NCBI RefSeq assembly: GCF_000165425.1
Contig: NW_001799100.1
Span: 124,001-188,000, forward strand
Source of the DNA: Paramecium tetraurelia
Taxonomy: Eukaryota > Ciliophora > Oligohymenophorea > Peniculida > Parameciidae
Reading direction: 5' to 3'
DNA: 64,000 bases
Positions 59,601 to 64,000 of this stretch are shown in pieces. Made by a program: the position numbers and the translations under genes. Position 1 is the first letter of the stretch, and each line of letters starts with the position of its first letter. The notes beneath the pieces were generated by a model that made no database searches, was not told the origin of the DNA, and worked only from the letters and a program-made list of their open reading frames with translations.

Positions 59601-62188
59601 TCATAGACTTACAAAATCTAAATTTATTAATAATAAAGCTTACATTGGAGGAGCAATTAGATCAGATAATTTTGGTTTTCTTATTAAATAATGCTTTTTC
59701 ATTTTGAATTAAGCAAAAACCAAAGGAGGTGCAATCTATTATTAAAATAGTAATTAAAATCTTAAACTAATTGAAACATAATTTTATTCAAATTAAGCTC
59801 AGATTGGTGGAGCCATTTACGATTTGAATATTTATGATAATAATTCTGATACTGTTCATTTTATAGAAAATAAGGCCTCACTATATGCCAATAATGTAGC
59901 AACCTAAGCTAGTATCTTGTAATTACTAATTAATGATATTCCTCAGCATAGATAGAATTATTAACATGATAACGTAACTATTGAGGAGGTGTTATACTAT
60001 AATAAATCAAAATTAGCAAAATTTTTATATTTTCCAAGTGGAACTGATTTAGATAGCTTTCAAAAATTTAATATGAATACTACCTCATTTTCCAAATATC
60101 CGTTGGATATAGCAATAAAGACCCTTAATTTTTAGAATGAATAAATGATTGAATAACACAACACTAGATGCAACTTTAGCACCCAGCATGTTAAATAAGT
60201 AGGAAATGATGAATAAGTATTTAATGACACAACCAAAACATCACTTTATTATGATGACACTAACTCCTTATATAATTTAAATTACCTTATATTTACATTT
60301 GATCCTTACTTGGAGAGTAATAATTACCTTAGAACTGATGTCCAATGTGATAGTGTTAAAACAAATAATTACTTCTTAAGGTTTTATAGCAAATCTTTTA
60401 AATGCCAAATTGGAGAATATTACTAAGATAACAAATGCCTCAAATGTGATAGTGATTAAGGCTATTATTCTGTAGAATACAAGGCAACCTCATGCTAACG
60501 AATAAACATTTAAATGATAAAAAGCACAACAGGAGCACTAATTGAATTATAAAGTGGATATTGGAGACCGAATTTAAGATCTAATTAAATTGAATAGTGT
60601 AAAATCTATCCTAGTAGATGCCTTGGTGGCTGGCAGGTCTCTGATCAATCTTGTGAAGTTGGAGCACTAGGAGCATTATGCGAATAATGTGATATTTATA
60701 ATATAAGAGGACAAGGTTCTTTCTTGAATAACAAAGCTTAGAATTGCTAAATATGTGGTGAGTTCAGCTATTAATTTGCTTTTATGATTATTGAAACTAT
60801 ATGGATTGTGCTGCTGATTGGGTTGACTATAAAAAGTAATCATTTTTCTAATAGATAACTGTTTAAATTAAAATGCCTTTATAGACATTTTGGAACCATT
60901 CACAAATAGATGATTGATTAAACCAGTACTTTAATTAAATTGGCTAATAACATCTTTTAGATTTTATCATTGATTAGCACATTCTAAATTTCTATATTTT
61001 CCAATTTATCTAATACCATTTTATTTTTAGGTGATTCCACATATATGGTGACATATCAACTCGATTGTTCAATACCATATATTACTCACATTAATTATGA
61101 ATACGCCCATTATATTTTAATGTTGTTATTGCCTATCTTGCATTTTGCACTAGGATGCTTTATATTTTTTATATTTTTGATTAGGAAATAAGTGACTTTT
61201 TCAAAATCATACATTTTCTCTTCAATCATTTATTTATATTGTTTGAATTAGCAAAATATTATTAAATGGTATTATACTAATTTATTTTAGGGGTGTCTCA
61301 TTGATAACAAAAAGATCGCTCTCAGGAATTGATTGGATTCAAGCTAATGTAGAACATAGATATGATACATAAGTTCACCAAGAATGGTCTATTAGATTTA
61401 TATATCCCATTTTAATATTATATGGTATCCTAATTCCTTTATTTTTGTTTCTGCAATTAAACAAAGTGAAAGATAGCCTTGATGATAAGAATGCAAGAAC
61501 AAAATATTCTTTTTTATATAACGAATATACAGCCGAATCCTATTATTGGGAAATCATTAAAATGCTTTATAAGTTATCAATCATCCTTATTGTTAACTAC
61601 TATGAATAATTTATATTAGTCAAAGGAATCATAATATTTTTGATCATCTTGATTTACTACAAGCTTTGCTAATAACTTTAGCCATATAAATTATAATCCA
61701 TTAGTACCATTGATGTTAAAACATCATTTTTATTATCTGTAACAATTATATGTTGTCTCTTGCTTTATGCGGTCTAATAAGAGAACATCATGTACCTCAA
61801 TTATTTGATTCAAATGATTATAATTTTCCTAATTTTGGCATTAGCAGAAGCCCTATTGCATAGAATTTTCATTGCATACATAGCAAAATTAAACTTGTAA
61901 TTGGACTTTATAAGAAAAATCATTCTTAGAAGATTCCCATCTATAGCTAAAGAAATGAAATGCCTTAAACCGTATCTTTTATTAAGAAAGGAGCAAGAAG
62001 AAAGAATTCAAACTAGATTTAGGAAGATTAAACAATATTTAAAAACTCAATCGAAAGTTATCAATAGCAGACAAGTTTAATTGAGCATCAAGGAATCTAG
62101 CTTTATCGCTTCAAATCCTTTGTCACAAAATACAACTAGGCCTTTCATATCTACAGAAAGGAACTAAAACGCTAAAATGTTAGAGTGA
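53602..62188 (+). CDS. giant membrane protein: Cys-rich repeats, beta-helix-like region, polytopic C-terminus
   Basis: Seven exons (introns 54139-54166, 55129-55151, 56587-56614, 59035-59059, 59273-59303, 61269-61290) give 2,809 residues. A signal peptide (LFFILISFLVTLAKAQ) leads into a ~400-residue beta-rich region. Furin/EGF-like CxxC units follow (~410-980; YLTCATCFGPNKNECLTC, CQDNSLYFFNFEQ). A ~1,250-residue stretch has short beta repeats of the kind NCYFINQSTSIGN, typical of right-handed pectin-lyase-like helices. A second Cys-rich part leads to about six or seven membrane helices from residue ~2,320 (IIETIWIVLLIGLTI and later), ending in a basic cytoplasmic tail. The architecture recalls large ciliate surface proteins of unknown function; adhesion or sensing is conceivable. 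The fifth intron (31 nt, GTGATT donor) is the least certain. Confidence 0.85.
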
Positions 62189-62307
62189 ATGATCAATAAA
62201 ATCATTAATAGCAATCTAGTTATTCTATAGCATTTACATTTAAGTTTAATTTTACTAAATTAAATTATAATTAAATAAATTAATAAATGAATCAGTCATC
62301 CATTATC

Positions 62308-63249
62308 TCAATTAGCTTTTTATCTTATTGAACATCTCTTTGTAATTCTAGATCTATGGATGGACATCTAACAATCTGAAGCGATTTAATCCAACTTAAA
62401 ATAGTGTTAGAAATTTGTTTCTATTTACTCAACACTTAGGAATTGTCTTTCACATTTAAATGAGAAATAAATCACTTATTCTTTAATTGATGTACTTTTA
62501 TTTTATTCTGTAAATATTTTAATATCAACATTAGAAATAAATTCTTTTCCTTAATAATTTTTGATATTTGTGGCAAATCTAGACTCACCAATTATCTAAT
62601 ATATTTTGTTTAGATCCCAACATTTAGGTAACAAATTGTGATTAAATATATAATCATCGATTATTTCTTGATTAATTCCCATCATTCTAAGAAAATCATA
62701 GTTCCATTTTTTCTATATTTTGATTAGTTTGTTATTGTGAAACTACAAAGTGATACATTCATAAGGTAGATTTAATGAGTCTTCATATCTTTTTCTTTCA
62801 TTTTACTACTAAGCTAATACTGGTAAACTATTGTATAATTGTAATAATTCATATTAATAAAAACTATTGTTTTTTTTAAGTTCATTTTCCTCTTCACAAG
62901 AGTTTGTTGATGACAATTTGCACTCAACAAACTCTGGAGTAATTTTCCTTTCCAAAATTTTATTATTTATCGTAAATTCATCAATTTGTAATCTTCCCAA
63001 AGGAATTAGAATGTTTTGAATTGAACCACAGGATTGATCTAAATATTTGTTATGAGTGATTTCATAGGTCTATTATCTCAGTTTTCTATTATTTTGATAA
63101 GCTAAAATAATAGATTGCTCAGACTTTTTCTTCGTTTAGAGAGTTTACTTTTGTTATTTTTTTATTGTTCTGTTATGTATTTTTTCAAGGCCAGCCTCTT
63201 ACTTAAGCTAGCATTTAGGAGTGGAATGCATAGAATATATAGATGACAT
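62308..63249 (-). CDS. hypothetical protein
   Basis: Intronless minus-strand frame of 313 residues starting at ATG 63249 (a second in-frame ATG lies at 63231). The N-terminus is basic (IHNRTIKKQQKQTLQTKKK). The centre contains IQNILIPLGRLQIDEF. The C-terminal half has an aromatic segment (KKWNYDFLRMMGINQEIIDD) and NHNLLPKCWDLNKIYQIIG. I do not recognise a family; the WNYDFLRMMG region weakly recalls PAS-like regulatory domains, without enough support. It converges on the giant gene, 120 bp apart. Confidence 0.7.
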
Positions 63250-64000
63250 AAAGCTGAAATAATATAATAAATGATTTTAGTGTTAAAACTGGCAATTATG
63301 AATGCCAGTTTAAGTGTGTTAATTAAAATATATTACTAGGAAATATCAAGAAAAGATATGTAATTAATAAATAATTTATATTGATTAATACTTATTAATT
63401 ATATTGATTTTTAATAAATATGACAATTCAATAAGTATTGAAAGCCAAGTTGCATTCTTTTCTAAAAATTATGTCTATCTTTGCACTTTTTGATTATACT
63501 CTCCAACTTTGAGAAATTTACATAAAATTTTCAATTGTATAATTTTCAAGTCATTATTTTAATGAATTCAATTATATATTTTAAAATTACTTTTTAAATT
63601 ATCGCCTTCTTTCAGAGTTACGCTTGGGAAGTAATCTTCAATTTAAATACAATATCTCATGTAAATACCTTACATTAAGGTTTGAATTTTAAATAATAAA
63701 ATTTTAAATATTTAAAATTATTATACCAGAGAAATTAATTCACAATATTAATTTGAAATAGCAAATTAATTAAGTCATAAATAAAGAAAGTTCAATATTA
63801 TTCAAAAAATAAAAAGATCAATCCGAATTCAGATAAGTATTTTTCAAAAAAATAGCTCTCTAACTGATTAAAATAATATTAAATAATTTAGAAAGAGAAT
63901 CTTATTAACCCAATTTTATTTTAGAAATCCATTCTGCATATGTCTAAACCCTTAGAGATATTCTAAGTAATATCAAACTGTTTTTAAAGAACCTGCTTAT
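63250..64000. other. intergenic, right edge of window
   Basis: About 750 bp with no supported gene. It contains a perfect hairpin, aaactggca / tgccagttt (63286-63311, 8-nt loop), shortly upstream of the minus-strand gene start, and otherwise very AT-rich sequence. Frames at the far right could belong to a gene outside the window. Confidence 0.45.

Noticed and set aside
1-64000. Transposable elements, viral relics, CRISPR arrays or telomeric repeats
   Set aside because: No reverse transcriptase, transposase, integrase, capsid motif, direct-repeat array or G4T2/G3T3-type telomere repeat was seen in the frames I read.

Overview
This is ciliate macronuclear DNA, almost certainly Paramecium. TAA and TAG occur in frame throughout conserved genes where glutamine is expected, and only TGA ends reading frames (genetic code 6). 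The DNA is very AT-rich, genes are separated by tens to a few hundred bases, and introns are 20-35 nt, mostly GTA...TAG. Standard-code ORF calling therefore sees only fragments; the gene models here were built by reading code 6 and splicing these tiny introns. No telomeric repeat, rRNA, tRNA, transposon or viral relic was recognised. One run of Ns (8433-8668) marks an assembly gap.

Layout. 1-19 kb: a WD-repeat protein leaving the left edge, an alpha/beta hydrolase, a multi-pass membrane protein resembling a degenerate histidine-kinase receptor, a B-box/leucine-rich protein, a small single-pass protein, a TPR protein, a second WD-repeat protein broken by the N gap, a triple ubiquitin-like protein with a decayed-looking tail region, an ankyrin-AGC kinase, a 35-residue OST4-like oligosaccharyltransferase subunit, and several small unknown, secreted or zinc-finger proteins. 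19-31 kb: a plasma-membrane Ca2+-ATPase, a B-box protein, a CDK, a histidine-phosphotransfer protein, an SLC49/FLVCR-like transporter, a PP2C phosphatase and a GSK3-type kinase. 31-42.5 kb: ciliary nexin-dynein regulatory complex protein DRC7, a glutamine-rich protein, an FCP/SCP-type CTD phosphatase, a BCNT/SWC5 chromatin protein, a cysteine-rich secreted surface protein, a SAC1-type phosphoinositide phosphatase and a coiled-coil protein. 42.5-64 kb: a 1,425-residue helical-repeat protein, a RING-H2 protein, a zinc-ribbon/coiled-coil protein, splicing factor RBM22/SLT11, a two-RRM protein, a 2,809-residue membrane protein with cysteine-rich and beta-helix-like repeats, and one more unknown.

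The genes do not form an operon-like pathway. Functional threads are calcium and lipid signalling (PMCA, SAC1), protein phosphorylation (AGC kinase, CDK, GSK3, PP2C, Hpt, CTD phosphatase), cilia (DRC7), RNA processing (RBM22, RRM protein) and cell-surface proteins. Seven single-base frame breaks inside otherwise well-conserved genes all fall between 20.5 and 39.8 kb. About half are in short homopolymers, so assembly error is more likely than pseudogenes, but this is not proven. No single striking new system was found; the best leads are the overlapping BCNT/CTD-phosphatase pair, the triple-UBL gene, the histidine-phosphorelay candidates and the giant surface protein.
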